DNA of 64,000 bases from Pleodorina starrii (GCA_030267565.1 BRXU01000005.1:1957501-2021500), one strand, 5' to 3'. Counted from the stretch's first letter, positions 36,101 through 48,896 are shown. Program-made: numbers and translations. Notes: generated by a model from the sequence alone, not told the origin.

Positions 36101-39100
36101 ATTACACGTGACGGACGCTGACGCTCCCAGCCAAAATAATCAAAGGTAACCTAATCTCAGATCTAGCAAGCCCTCTTTCGCCCTGCCAATGTGGTCGCTG
36201 AGTTCCGGCGAGGTTTAGGCGAGGCCGCTGATTTGTCAGAAACGGTTGTGACGGTTACAACATGACGCATGAATTTATCGAAAGCAACACCCAACCTTGT
36301 ATTTGTCGTAGAAAATCTCCAAAGTATAGACTTATATTTACGCAACGCTTTTGTGCTGTGTTTCTGGCTTTCTGCTCATGGCCGAGTCGGGCGGCCGCTC
36401 GGCATGCTCGACAGACAAGACGACAGAAGGACCTACAGTAGCTGCATGGGGGACTGCCGAGCTGACGCTGCGCCAGAGACTTCATGTCATATCCAGGCTC
36501 GCTACAACGCAAAACATCCTCAAAAGAACGCGGCGTTGTTAAACGGCACTTGCACTGCCCGCATTACACCGTCGGCATAAGGTAGCTTCGCTCGCCTATT
36601 ATTTTTTGCCGCGTTCTTTGCGCTCGCGGTCCCAGAGCCCGCCGCCCGCGCACCACACTGCACACCGCGCCACACGGCACACCAACCTGCAGCATGTCCT
36701 GCACGCCCTGCCACGCCTCCTCCGTCATAAGCACTTGACCGCCGCGCGCCGCATCCGCCAGGGCGCGAGAGAGCGCCACCGCGGGGCCGCGATAGTCCGC
36801 ACCCGGGGCTGCGGGAGGGTCGGGACGGGGCCAGGGCCAGGGCCGGGGCACGGGGGATCAGTGACAGGGGTTCCAACAGTACAGATTTAGAGGAAGGGGC
36901 CTGTGGACTGGAAGACGGTACCGTAGCAGAAGACGATACCGTAGCGGCACCGGATTCCGGGAGTCGTGGGGGTGTGGCTGCGCGCGCCTGGCTGCTGTGC
37001 ACCCGGGAGCCGCGGCCCTGGTTGCATCGACGGCCCCGCTAGTCGACGGCGCCCGTCCTTCCCGTCCGTGTTTCCGTGTGTTGGGCAGCAGGTTGGACCG
37101 CCCGTAATTAAACGCGCCCAGTGTCGCAAAGCCCTATAGCCCCAAGTGAGGCCGGCAAGCCCAACGTTCAGCGCAGCGCCTGGGGGGGGGGGCCACGCAC
37201 CTGCGGTGGGATGGTACGACGCCATGGGCATGATGTCGTAATTGGATCCGCAGTGTACGGAAGCGGCGACCCGCGGGCCCTTGAACACCAGCCGGCCGTC
37301 GATGCCAATGAGCGTCTGGCCAAAGTACTCGGCGGCGGCGTCGGGCCAGCGGTTGTACATCAGACACACCTGGCAGCAAGCGGGCACGGCAAATCGGTCT
37401 GCCGTGTTGACGGTACCGGTATCGCTCGGCAGGTCTCGGCCGCGACAGTGTCAGTTAGGTGCGGGCCCTCCAGGATCAACGGGCTGAGCATCGCACCACA
37501 AACACGAAAACAAGGCGCAGCGTAGCGGTAGCAAAACGACCGGTTGTGATTGGACTGGCATTCAGGAGCGCAATCGGTGCCGAGTGCCGCAACCCCGCTG
37601 CCCCCACGGCACCCGCACCACACCGCCCGTATGCCCCGGGCCGCATTCACCCCTGCCGAAGCCGCGTTCACCCCCAGCGCTGCCGCGGCCTCACCTGCAC
37701 CGTGTGACAGAAGCGCAGCGCGTCACTCGGGCTGGCGAAGGCGAACGTGAAGTAGCCCCGTCGGTCCGTCAGCGCATCGGAGCCGAACATGTACCCCTCG
37801 AACTGCTGTGCCTGCCTCACGAAGAGCTGCTGCAGCGACAGCAGCACGCCGCTGGGAACCTGCGGATGTGCGGATGGATGCAAGACCGCCAAACGGCGGC
37901 AAAACCGGCACGGCAGCAGGCGTGGGCAGAGGGGGAGGGCGGGTTGGGCGCGGGGCCCCAAGGCCTGAAAGGAGGACACGAACCAACAACGACAATACGA
38001 TACGCCAACAGCCACTGCGGACAGCAGCCCTGCGCCGCCACAGCCTGAAAGACCGCTTTTTGCAAGGGGGCCCTACTGTAGCGGCGCCGGAGACATTACG
38101 TATGTTGGAACTGCGCCACAGCCACGGCGTGGCTTGCAGTTCGCATCCGGAAACAAGAGGCCCACAGGAGGCCCATGGTCCTCCGACCGGACGGACGGGC
38201 CTTCGCCACGGCCGTGCCGCAGCCGTTTGTGTGTGTGTCGTACAGTCTGTCGTACCTGGTGGTGGTGGTAGTGGTTGGCGGAGGAGCGGTACGGGTTGGA
38301 GTACCGGCGGCGACGGCCGCGCGCGCCGGTAGGCAGCCGCATGCGGAGCGACACGAAGGTGAGCTCCTGGGAGCCCCCAGGCAGCGGCACCGGCGGGTCG
38401 GTGACGTAGAGGCCCCAGTCCCTAGCCATGGCGGCGCCTGCGGGCGTGCGTGTATGTGTGTTTGTGTGTGTGTGTCTGTCTGTGTGTGTACGCATACAAA
38501 ACAAAAATATCGATTTGTCCAGCTCCGTAGGGGTTGCGGCGTGACGTCACGGAAGGAGCTGATGATGCCCATGATGACCATGTACCACACGTACGACACT
38601 CACTCAATGCCGGTGCGGGAGGAGAACGGTGCCGATGCCTTGCCTGACCGCCATCTCCGCCTCCTGCCCCGCCGCCCACCGCTAGTGGCAGACGACCACA
38701 ACCTACGCCTCCATCCCACGACGCCGCCCCGCCCCCGCCCTCACACGCGCGCCCACAACACGCGCGCCCAGCTCCAGCCTCCCTCAGCACCACCCTCCCT
38801 TCCTCCTCTCCCGAGTCCCAACCCCACAACCCCCACGTCCCACCACCTGGGCCTTCCAACCGCTCCCAGTCCCACCTGGCGGGGGCCAGACCTGCACGAG
38901 CCTCCGCGGCGGCGGCAGCTCCCGCTGCAGCGGCCGCAGCAGCGACCCATCCACCGTGTACAGCCAGCAGGGCTTGCCCTCATCGGCCGCAAGCTGGAAC
39001 AGCCCCAGCCGCCGCACGACGGGGAAGCCCGCGCGCGGCATCTGGCAGCGAAGCTGGCTCCAGGCCTCTTGGGACAGGAGGATCTGGCCGCCGTGCGCCG

Positions 39101-41295
39101 CGTCGCTGATCTGGTCACACAGGTTTTAGGGTTTAAGGGTTTTAGGGCCGGGCGGGATGCGTCATCGGCGTTGCGCTTTGTTGCTCATGGCACGGGCGGC
39201 ACGGAGCAGCCAGCGGCCCTGGCCCTCCGTCGTTGTACAGGTTTTTAACGCGCTAAGGCGCCAAGGCTTCGGTCAGTGTGAGGCCCAGGCCCCGCTGCCC
39301 TCCCGCCCGCCCGTGCCAGCAGAGGGGCCCCAATATGACTGCCAAGCCGCACAGCTGCAAGTCCTCGTGAAGGGAGTTGGTCTTTCCCTCCTGGTGGACC
39401 CAGACGGTGCGCCAGGGGCGTTGCTGAGCCGGCAGGCTCCTTCCAAACGCAGCCCCTTTTTCAACGGTGGTCTCTGCTGCAGCGCACGGCCAGCTGGCCC
39501 GCCGGCCCTACGCTTCTGGAGCCCACTTCCAAAACAACAACAACAGCAGCAGCAGCAGGCGCCTTGCTTACCTCCTGCGCTATGGATACCGCGATACCCA
39601 CCACCATGGGTGCCTTTGTCAGGGCGTGCGGCCTGCAGGCTACTAGGCCCGGCAGCGCCCAGTGCACGCCCATGCGCACGCGGGGACCCTGGGAGGAGGG
39701 CGAGGGGGCGAGGGGACGAGGCACCACAGAACGACGGCGAGTGTGAGCTGTGGGCTGCGGGCAAAAAAGAATCTGGCAGAGCCACTCTGTGATCCCCTTT
39801 CCTTTCCCCTCAACCCCCTCCGACCCGCACAGGACATGAGCACCCATCCGGCTGCCGCACCCACCCGCTGCGGCTGCGCGGCTCGCTGCACTTTTTTCCA
39901 TACGATATTGGTCATATTACCCACCCGCATGACCAGGTCGCCATCCGGGTTGGTGACGGGCTGGCATCCCGGCAGGCGAAGCACGGCGCGAGGCCAGGGC
40001 GTGTCCAGCAGCTTGAACTGAAGCTCCAGGCAGAACGCCACCGCCTCCGCCACGCCGTGGAACGCCACCAGGAAGCTGTCGCCTTCCGTCACGATCTGCG
40101 TCCTGCGCCCAGCGTAACGTAACGGTACGCCCAGCGATCGCGCGGAGAGCTTCGCGTCGTTGCGAGGTTGCATTTGTCGGCGATTTGTCGCCTTGAATGG
40201 CTGGCGGCGAGGTTTCTTTGCGACGCGCGTCCCCTTCCGGGTGCGCGAGCGTGCGGTGCGGTGGCCTTCCCAGTGTTCTTCTGGGGACAGGTTGCATCCC
40301 GTGCGGGAGGGGGGGGCTGCATGGCCTGCTGCCACCCCGTGAGGGGCTGCAGTGGCTGGGCGCCACCCCCACATCCTGCCCGGGACGTGGTTGCTTTCCA
40401 GTCCTTCGTTTGCCGCTTCGGCCAGTGCTGGGCGCCCCATGCTGCGGCTCTCACGCCCATGTTCGGGCCCCCCTCTCACAGTGAGTGCGCGTGAGCTCCG
40501 CCACAAATCGACAAATACCCGCCCGATTTCTTGGTTGCTCCTTCAATCATCCACCCACCCGCCCGCCACCCGCCCGCCGACCCGCACGCCTGCCCACAAA
40601 ACCGCCATCCCGCCCACCTACCGGTACCTACCAAGTACCGACCCGCCTGGCCACGCACCCACCGAACACGCCATCCCGCCCACGGACCCGCTCCGCTACC
40701 CACCCGTGGAACTTGGCGATTCCCTCCCGCATCAGTTGGTCGTGAATGGCGAGAAGAGAATTGTACACCGCCCGCCCTGCCACCGACAGCTGCGTCGACC
40801 CCTCAATATCTGCAGGCACCACGCGGGGTAATTGAGGTTACCATGCTTGCGCATTGAGCGGGTTTCGTACAACGTATGCTGGGAAGATGGGACGTGGGAC
40901 TTGATGCGTTGCAACCCGTGGAGCGAGCGGTGTGGCATTGGAGCGCAGTCAGTCAGCCAGGTGTGACGGAGCTGGCGGAGCCGCCGCACGCCGGGGGCCA
41001 AACTGGCCGTATACGCCAGCGCAACGACAGTTTATATCAACAGAGACTTACCAGTAACGACAAAGGCCATTTCTTTGCAGTCGACGATGTTTCTGGTGTT
41101 CCGTGCGGTCGCGGAAGCCGATGGGCCCATGGTGTAGGCCGATTGGTAGATGAGGTCCTTCATATCCTTGCCGGCCTCCTGGCCGGCTTTCTGTTTGAGA
41201 GCCTTTGCCCGGCTCCTCCATATTAGCCAGGCGGTGATGGCCAAGACGACGCATGCGAAGCCCAGTAGGGCGATGGCTACGGCCGACGCAAGCAT
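17660..41295 (-). CDS. Giant membrane-anchored triple-domain class III adenylyl/guanylyl cyclase (about 4475 aa)
   Basis: Predicted to make a cyclic nucleotide from a nucleoside triphosphate at a membrane. The model has 28 exons; all 27 junctions agree in phase and the coding sum is an exact 4476 codons. Exon 1 (41295-41052) starts at ATG; an in-frame TGA lies shortly upstream. It encodes a membrane helix at about residues 3-25, then a basic stretch. Three tandem cyclase homology domains follow (about 78-293, 310-534, 560-952), then about 3500 residues of Ala/Gly/Ser/Pro/Gln-rich sequence with a second hydrophobic segment near 2305-2327. The TGA at 17660 follows a Gly-rich run; a further 3' exon cannot be excluded. 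The tail could also be a second gene, but no ATG-initiated N-terminus was found within it. Volvocine algae have many class III cyclases with long low-complexity regions; three homology domains in one chain is unusual. Confidence 0.78.
22594..22682 (-). repeat. Interrupted CAG/CAA tract encoding poly-Gln
   Basis: About 29 Gln codons inside the largest internal exon of the cyclase tail. CAA codons alternate with CAG, unlike the pure tract at 1780-1852, which should make this one more stable. A shorter pure CAG run lies at about 24114-24152 in the next upstream exon. Confidence 0.85.
25035..25086. repeat. 13-bp tandem repeat, four copies
   Basis: Four perfect CAACAGCGATGTA units in an intron of the cyclase gene (24822-25254). 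Confidence 0.9.
32664..35728 (-). other. Cyclase domain 3 (transition-state half)
   Basis: Exons 35728-35609, 35115-34922, 34560-34364, 33997-33906, 33314-32664. MTIVFVK (568-574) replaces the metal-binding first strand. YECKEPEPGKFTMAF keeps a Lys (627) where adenylyl cyclases hold the adenine-recognising Lys. LRVRVGMACG is the central strand. RADYFGELANTAARVAA has D708 at the adenine-type Asp position and retains transition-state N715 and R719. The domain closes with LGKFLLRGLDNPKVLYQ. A 150-residue Gly/Ala-rich insert splits its C-terminal part. Metal ligands are absent, so alone it should be inactive; it has the residues of a C2-type partner. Confidence 0.83.
33656..33787. repeat. 15-bp tandem repeat, about nine copies
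   Basis: Unit TTATTGCCCCGAGCC, essentially perfect, inside the cyclase intron 33315-33905. Because the unit is 15 bp it is open on both strands (LIAPS repeats on plus, AIRLG repeats on minus), but neither frame is joined to an exon, so it is treated as intronic. Confidence 0.9.
35905..38437 (-). other. Cyclase domain 2 (degenerate)
   Basis: Exons 38437-38256 (second part), 37859-37695, 37369-37201, 36808-36687, 35988-35905. Recognisable landmarks in order: ELTFVSLRM (318-326) for the first strand, RRGYFTFAFASPSDALRFC (about 387) for the EGDSF region, FKGPRVAASVHCG for the central strand, YRGPAVALSRALADAARGGQ (471-490) for the dimer loop, and LGLHVVSDDFRRPRYLYE at the end. Both metal aspartates and the Asn/Arg pair are replaced, so this copy should not be catalytic; it may be a spacer or regulatory module. 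Confidence 0.8.
38256..41052 (-). other. Cyclase domain 1 (metal-binding half)
   Basis: Exons after exon 1: 40809-40704, 40102-39925, 39688-39572, 39110-38876, 38437-38256 (the last shared with domain 2). The first junction makes FVVTDIEGSTQL, the canonical first strand; D82 is the first metal ligand. The next join gives FHGTQIVTEGDSFLVAFH, with the second metal ligand at D125. GPRVRMGVHW (177-186) is the conserved central strand. At the dimer-loop position, where active homodimeric enzymes have VNxAxR, the sequence is GIAVSIAQE followed by ISDAAHGGQILLS (207-228), so the transition-state Asn and Arg are missing. The domain resembles the C1 half of mammalian adenylyl cyclases. Confidence 0.85.
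39122..39150. repeat. Interstitial telomere-like repeat (TTTTAGGG type)
   Basis: Three near-copies of TTTTAGGG, the Chlamydomonas-type telomere unit, lie in a cyclase intron within about 40 bases of the acceptor at 39111. On the transcribed strand they read CCCTAAAA. Confidence 0.7.
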
Positions 41296-44200
41296 GACGG
41301 CTACGCTGAGCTGTCGGAATCACACGTGCCAGCCCATGCACATTGGCTAATGATGTTGCGCATTCACGGACAGCGGAATTGCTGTCGGGCCAGATGCGGC
41401 GTCGCCAGGTTAAGACCGGAAGTTGCAGCTGCAGCTTGAACCTGCCCAGCTGTCAGCTCGATGCCTCCCGCAGGTAACGGAACGAACTTCCTACAAGTAA
41501 TGCCTCAGTTCGTTGCGTCGGAGCAACAAAGACAAGTCGCCGCAGCAAGTTGCCAAGTTCCCTCATAATGTTCGTAGTCAGTCAAAGTCCTCTCTATCTC
41601 TGCGCTACAAATCCAGTCCATATGCCAATCATTTTCGTAGCATTATTATTTGCACCTTACTTATGGTCTGAGCTGACCGAAAACTTCTCCCAGCTGCTGT
41701 CGTCCGGAGATAAGAGCGAAGGTCCTATGCTGCGAGACGCGGTTTGTAAGCTTGGTCGGTAGCTCTATTTTGGCATTATTTATTGAGAATGACATAATGA
41801 AAGGATGTCAATCGCTGCCAAGCGAAAGTGCAAAGCTTGCTTGGATTCAAGTAGGAGTCACCTGGAATGCCCACCAAACAAAACATGTTCATAATATGTC
41901 TGGGAATAATCTCAGCTGCAAAATCAGAGGTACCCGATCGGCGACGGAAGTACTGTAAAATGACGCCAAAACTTCCCGCGTGGCGAAATTTCGCTGCTTG
42001 AAGCCTCTAACGGCTCACGGATCCCTTATCGGACGCCATCGCCAATCTTTGTAAGTTTCGTGGGGACTGCTTATCATGTCCTGCCTTGAACGCGTGTGCG
42101 AGGGCAGCGCTTTGCTACGACCGAAATTATTTGGCGACTTTCGGTACGTGCGTACGTTCACGTTTGGCCATGGTAATGAAGTACTTCCTTTCCCAGTTCG
42201 CAAATAACAGAAAGGACTCCAGCTCGACTCTCGCAGGCCTCGCCGGGCTGTTATCGTCACACATCACACTCAGCGCCGACAAAGCTCTCATGAGCGCTTC
42301 GCGCGGCGTAGTACGGCACGATATCTAACGAAATGCCAGCCTTGCCGTTGCCCAAATGCGGCTGAGGCGCGAAATGCTTCCTGCCGAGCAACGCGAGCAT
42401 ATCGCAGACAGGCAGGGACAGGCAGGGACAGGCAAGGCCTGGCAAGGCAATGCCGTGCCGTCCAAAGTAAACAGTTGTGTGGGGCGCAAGCGACGTACCG
42501 TAACCGTGTCCGGCTCTCTTTTTTCCGCATAATTATATCCATGCTTGTGACGGGGCGTGGACAGGCTTTCTCACCCAGGTGGCGACCGATTCGCTCCCCA
42601 CCCTCGAAACTTCTCGAATCTGGGCAGATTGGGCAGACACAGCATTACCCCGGAGCGCCGCCGCCCCACAACCGTCGAAGAAGTACAAAACAAAAAAACT
42701 GTGTTTATACCCCTTCACGTCGACCAAGCGCTGCTCGGCGCTCGGCGCTCGTCGGCGTTCAGGCGGAACCGCAGCACTCTCATCGCGAGACGACACATCG
42801 CGAACGAAACGCGGCGACGGGCGCTGGTGCCGACCAGGTGCCGCCAGTTACGGATCTTGCTTAATTAATGAGGCAAAGCTTGTTACTCCCGAGCGATGAT
42901 GATGATGAACATAACACTGTGAGCCTACTCGTCTTGAAGTCGCGCGCGAATTTGAACAGCCTGGAGCGGCTTTCGCCGGTGGTTTAGATGGTTTTCGGAC
43001 GACTGACGCAGCCCCCGACGTCCGTCCCGATAAACGCAGAGGACGCCAAACTCAGCAGGCTCGGCGGCAATATGCTAAGCCTCCCTCCCTAAGCACATCA
43101 GCTTCCACGCGGCTCTCTTCGTCCACTGCTGTTGTCGGAACGGAGACTGAACCGTCATTTCGACGTTCCCAGTGTGTGACTGGTCGCGGAACGCCGGTCT
43201 TCGCGCAAACGCGCGCAGAGAGGATCGATTGGCCCCGTGAGCCACCCAGGATCAGCTGCTCTGGTCTGGGGCCTGGCAGGGGCCACTCCCATCGTCACCC
43301 AACTACGAGGTCTGCGGTACGTTGAGTCGGTGGTCTGCCCTGGTTTGCAAACCTACGGTACGTAGAGCCTACGGCTCTATCACACCGCCGCTTGCAGCAG
43401 CCGATCCTATCCTCGTGGCACCGCCCGCAATCCCGCCGCATCGTCGTTGCGCTTTTGCTTGTATGGTGCACGTACCATCGTCGTCGCGTCACCTTTCGTG
43501 GACAGCCATCAATCGTGAACGGAACGGCCACCTTTCGTAATACCGGTACAAGCACCCCTTGTGAACAACGCGCCTTTCGTGACCAACGGTGAGGGGGATG
43601 TCCGGCACATGCTGTTGTCTCGTGACGGTGTATTTGACGTGACCCAGCCTCTCAAGGGGGAGACGCTCTCGAGGGGTACACCGACTCCCTTATGAGGTGG
43701 TCGCCGGGAAGGGGGCGTAACGGCGTATGAGTCTCCCGACAGATCGGCGATGTTGGGAACTTGAGATGTGGCGCAGCGCCGCCCTTTCCGCAGTTCACGG
43801 AGGGCCGATGTGGGCGGTGGGGTCGCCTCCACGTGCTGTGCTTCGGCGCGGCCCACATTGCGCCGGCTGACGGTAGGGCACGCGCTGCGCTATGCCGGAT
43901 GCCGCCCACGACGCCGCGAGGCAGGGTGTGGCAGGCGCGCCCCGGCGCGCCTGGGATTCGGCAGTGCTTTTGCTTGTGAGTCCCCTTAGATTTTTCAGCC
44001 TCTAAAAGCTAGAACGCTTTCGATGACGATGCCATTGAGCGGCGTCAGCCGGGCCCTTCCACTCATATATGTCCGGGCCAATACCGGTATGTAGGTGACC
44101 TGTTGCATTCACTTCTACCGGTGTGTCTGGGATTTGAGGGTTGGGATCTCGCTCGCAGTTCCTCGGCGGATGGCTTCTCTTCACTTGAGGCTGCACTTGT

Positions 44201-44767
44201 CACCGGCGTTGTCGTGAACGCGTGCAAAAGGCCGAATGACGGGCCAACCTTGAATGACCCTCACAGAATTAGAAACGAAGAAGAAGCTGACCGGGCCGCT
44301 GACAGTCGAAACGCTCACGCAGCCCGAGGCTTCCCCAATGCCTCAAAAGTGAAGCCGTCCGGCGGTGCCACGCCCACCGAACCACCGACCCAAGCCCGCG
44401 CCCACCCGCACGCCTTCCACGTCGAACCTTCCCGACCTGTCCGCGCCCACGCCCGTGCCTGCACCCGGCCCAGCCCCGCCCAGCCAAAACCGTCGTCCTA
44501 CCCGGGCTTCCCACCACCACCACCACCATCACCACGCGGTTGCCGCTGCTCACTTTTGGTACGGTATCGGGCACGTCGGTACGTATTGCAGGGCCTGGGG
44601 GGGCCGCTTGCATCGCCTCGGTCCCATTGCTGCGGTTTCATCTTCCATTACCACCACCACCACCCTGCAGGAAGGGCTGCTGACCATCTCGGGGTGTTCA
44701 GCTGGATGGCTGGGTAGATAGCTGGATGTCTGGATGGATGCTGACAAGTGTCGCTTGGATCCGTCTC
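41296..44767. other. Intergenic region between cyclase 5' end and phosphatase 3' end
   Basis: No supported exon on either strand. The left part (about 41300-42900) is relatively AT-rich and likely holds the promoter and 5' UTR of the cyclase gene. Open frames here lack bias and splice partners. A short tandem of GGCAGGGACA-type units lies near 42411-42445. No TTACA signal for the phosphatase transcript was found close to its stop. Confidence 0.45.
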
Positions 44768-47700
44768 TCAACCGGATGCCGAGCAGCCGCTCCCTGGCTG
44801 CGGTTGCTGGGCCGCTGCCGGCGCGGGCGCCGCCGCCGGCCCGAACCGCACCAGCATCACGCTGCAGTTGTCCTTGCAGCGCTTCTCCCGCACCGCAATG
44901 TTGAGCAGCCGGTTGGTGACGGCCTTGGCGGCCAGACCCTCGGCCAGCAGAGACTGCGCACTGTCCACCGCTTCCTGCGCGCCGAAGACCTGGCGGGTGG
45001 CAGGAGGCAGGAGGCAGGTGCGGCGTGGGAAAACGCGCAGCCAGCACCACCACCACCACCACCACCCAGAGGAAGCAGCGCGGCGGGCGGGCGGGAGGCC
45101 AGGGAGGGAAGTGCAGGGGCCGGGACAAGGCGGTTGGTGCAGGGGCCGCCGCTTCCTTTTTCTCTCGCCCGCGCCCACGCCCGTCGGCGTCTGACGCAGC
45201 CGCGACACACCCAAGCAGCACCTCACATCCACACCCGCCCCCGCCTCCAAACGCCTTGGCGACCGGACCGGCTCGGCGACCTGCCGCACGACCCCAGGTA
45301 CCGCACTCACCCCCCAGAAGCCGTCGCAGCCCAGAAGCAGGAAGGCGTCGCGGGGGGTCAGCGGAAAGGCCATGACGTCGGGAGTGCTGGAGCAGCCCAG
45401 CTGCCCTCGCAGGGAAAAAGGGGGCGGGATAGATGGGGCGTTGCGGTGAGCTCAGGTGCAAGCAAGTCCATCGCGGCTTGTCGGTGTGGCTCCCCTAAAA
45501 CCGCCTCCCGCCCGATCTGGTTCATTCCATCTGCGCCCAGATGGTGCGCACCCAGATGGCATGAACCAGTTTACAGTTCCCTCCCTCCCTCCCTGGGGAG
45601 CGCACAGAGCGCACGGAGGACCCAGAGCTGGCCACCCACACCTGCCCAAGACCCAATCGAGGGACCCGAGGGAATCCATTCCCGGTATTCCAGCACCCAC
45701 CTGGTCATCCCCGCCACCCGCACTCCCGGGGTCCCTTCCCACCTTTTTAAACGCTGCGTCCCCAAACGACCGCGCGATCTGGATGCGTCCCGCCAGGCGC
45801 CCGTTGACCACCGTGCCGCCCGCCTTCTCAATCCGCTGCCGCTCCAGCAGCGCCGTGTGCTCCTTGGTCAGTACGATGGCCTTGGGCTTCGACTCGCCGG
45901 CGGCTGCCGGGGCAGCGGCGGCGGCACCGCCGGCGGACTGAGGAGGCCAAGGGCGCGGGGCGGGAGGCTGGCCGTGAGGGACAGATGCCGGTAGGGGGCC
46001 GTGGGAAGGGCCGTGTGAGGGCGGCGCAGGGCGCCGTGACACCGCGCGCACGCGCCCCCGCGCAGCAGCAATCGGGGCGAGGGCTGAGGAGCATGGCGGT
46101 TACGTGGCGGGCGGGGACAATGATTGGTTGATGGCGACCGATTCAGGAGTACGGCAGCAGCTGGGAAGTTGCGGGGGGCTGAGCCCCACGACGCGCTTCG
46201 GAGGTGTCTCGAATTCGTCGCCGCTGTCTTTTGTCGGGTGCCCTTCACCTGCGTAGTGCCCCCCCCCCCCGGGCGACCATCCCGAAAGAAGACGCGGCAG
46301 CTCGCGCGACCCTACCCACTGACCTTTTCTGGCAGGCGGGCCAGAACGCACTGCAGTTTCGGGGAAGGGCAGAGGAAGGCGGGGCAGACAAGGTGAGGGT
46401 TCAGAGGGGAGGCGGAGTGGCAAATAAAGCGACATTGCCGCTCTGATGAGTAAGTTGTCGCACCTTGGCGTCGCCCACGTTTGCCACGAGGACCAACTCT
46501 TGCAAGACCCATACCGTCACTGCGCAAGCGCCGTCCTGCGACCACGGAGCATTGAGTCGCAAGCTCGCAACCATCGTGGACGGTGTACGGACAAGGCAGT
46601 TACTGATCAACCGACATACCTGCCAGTTCTTCGCCGCGCACTCCCTTAAAAGAACTTCATCGGTCTTCTTATAACCCTGTAATATCGCGGGCAAGCATCG
46701 CTGCTGGTTAGATACGAGCGATCAAAAGCTGCCGCGATAACAGTTCGCATCCTTCAAAGGCCTCCAATACCGATGCTTAACACCACACGCTCTACGCAAA
46801 GAGCATCGACAAGTCATTCATTAAAGATCACACGAACTGCCGTCTGCCGAAGAAGCACCGCTGGACTCGGACTGGGTGGCCGTCGCGTGGCATTGTAAGT
46901 CTTCCCAGGATTCATCGACATGGCTATTTGACTCCGACTAAAGCTCACAATCCAATATACGTCAGTCTCCCACGTGCAAAGCTAAGAGCTAGCTGTTCGA
47001 CTCGCAGGACGGCGGGTGCCGCTGCGGATACCGCCCTTGCCATCGTAGGCTCCCTTGGGATAGTCGGCGGGACCCTCTTCGCGGCCCTATACGTCTTGGA
47101 GCGACAAAGCAAGGTGCGGGCGCAGACATTAAAGCCCCCTTTTGGCACACACAAAGCCGCGCGAAGCAAGGATGGGCAGTCGGCCGCGTGGCACGCGTGC
47201 TCCCTGTTGTACAAAGCAGCACACCGGCTCGGGCGCCGAAGACCCACCCTTGGAAAACGAAATGTCCCCACCCGAACGAAATGCCCCCCAGCCAGCTGCC
47301 GAACGCGTGCACGCAGCCAAGCAGGGCCGGCCACGTCCGGTGAGCGCGCTGGCGAAAGCGGAAGTCCACCACCGTATCATCTGCCCAGTGCCCACCGTGT
47401 CACACTTCCGGAGCCAACCCCGACAATCCGACAACGACGCGGACACTGTGGGCAGATATGCGGTGGTGGAATACCACTGTCGCCAGCGCGAGACGCTATA
47501 CCGTACCATAAGACACGTCACCATGCGGGACACCTTCGCCAAGTAATGTGTCTGCGCCCGTTTTGAGCCATACTAACTTCGGGTTCACTCACACCCAGCC
47601 TCTTCTGGCATTGCGCTCGCTGGCAGGAGGGCCTCCAACGTAAGATCGAGCAGCTGCAAGAAACCATCCGAGAGCGGGACCAGCAACTGCGGAACGCCGC

Positions 47701-47921
47701 CGAGCAGCTGGATCGCGCCAAGGAGGTACGGACCGTACTCAGTACGGCAGCAGGAAGGCAACTTGAAACGGGGCAGCCCCCTTTCCCCCCTGCTGTCGAC
47801 TGCGGCCGCATGGGGGCGCGCATCCAGAAGTGTCACCGCCACCGGTGTCTTCCCAACCTGTCAGCGGCCTGCCTCTCCTCTCTCCCTCCCTCTCTCTCCC
47901 TCTCTCTCTCTCTTTCTCTCT

Positions 47922-47977
<56 letters not shown>

Positions 47978-48865
47978 CGCTCGCTCGCTCGCTCCCACCA
48001 CACACGGTAGCTTGGCCGCCGGGGCTGAACTAAGCGAGCGCTCCCCGCCTTCTGCCTTTGTTCCCTGGCCGCTTCCCCGCTGGGGACCGGCGGAGCGCAG
48101 TACGGCCGCGAGAACGACATGTTCCGCACCCGCTACGCCGACGCCAGCCGGGACATCCTCAAACTGGAGCGGGCGCTGGAGCTCAAGGTGGGGCGGGGGG
48201 GCTGGAGCTCGGGCGCCGGGTAGCAAGGCGGCCCAGGTGCCGGGTAGCAAGGTGCCCAGGCGCTCAGGTTTCGGGTAGACGCTCAGGGCGCGCGGGATGA
48301 GGTGCACGGGTCGGGCTTTTAGGGGCCGGATAGGCGCTCAGGCCACGTCTAGGTACCGCATCTATTTCGGCGCTTACGCGTTTTGGCGTTGATGCGTTTA
48401 GGGTTGTCATCGGGCCCAGCTCCCGACATGGCCCGCACCGCATCGCACACCGCACCGCGCCGCTGGGGCAGCCCTCACAGCCCGCACAACCTGTTGAGTC
48501 CTTACTTGTCCCCCTTACCTACACACCTCTTCGTAACCCTCTCTCGGGTTACGCCCCCCGCCGACCTTCACCCCGCCCACCACCACCACACACCAAATCC
48601 ACCCATCAACTCCACCCCCACCCCATCAGGACGGCCAGCTGGAATCGTTCATGGTGGTGGCTCAGCGGCAGATCGCCTACCTGGAGAGCCAGGTGCGGGA
48701 GCTGCAAAAGGCGGGAGAGTAGCGCGGGAGAGCAGGAGAAAGCGCGGAGTAGGAGTAGGAGGCCAGGAAGCAGCGCCCGAGCCTACCCGACATACCGGAC
48801 AGCGGAGGCTGCGGCTGCGGCCGAACCGATGGGCAGCGGTGGCGGCGTGCAGCCGGACAGCGGAG

Positions 48866-48896
<31 letters not shown>

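Noticed and set aside
44768..46676. Right and left halves of the phosphatase as two separate genes
   Set aside because: Each half lacks essential PP2C motifs alone; together they give the full motif order with matching phase across the 3.1-kb intron.
46928..47566. 212-codon plus frame in the phosphatase intron
   Set aside because: Reads through the first two introns of the nested gene; replaced by the five-exon model with consistent phases.
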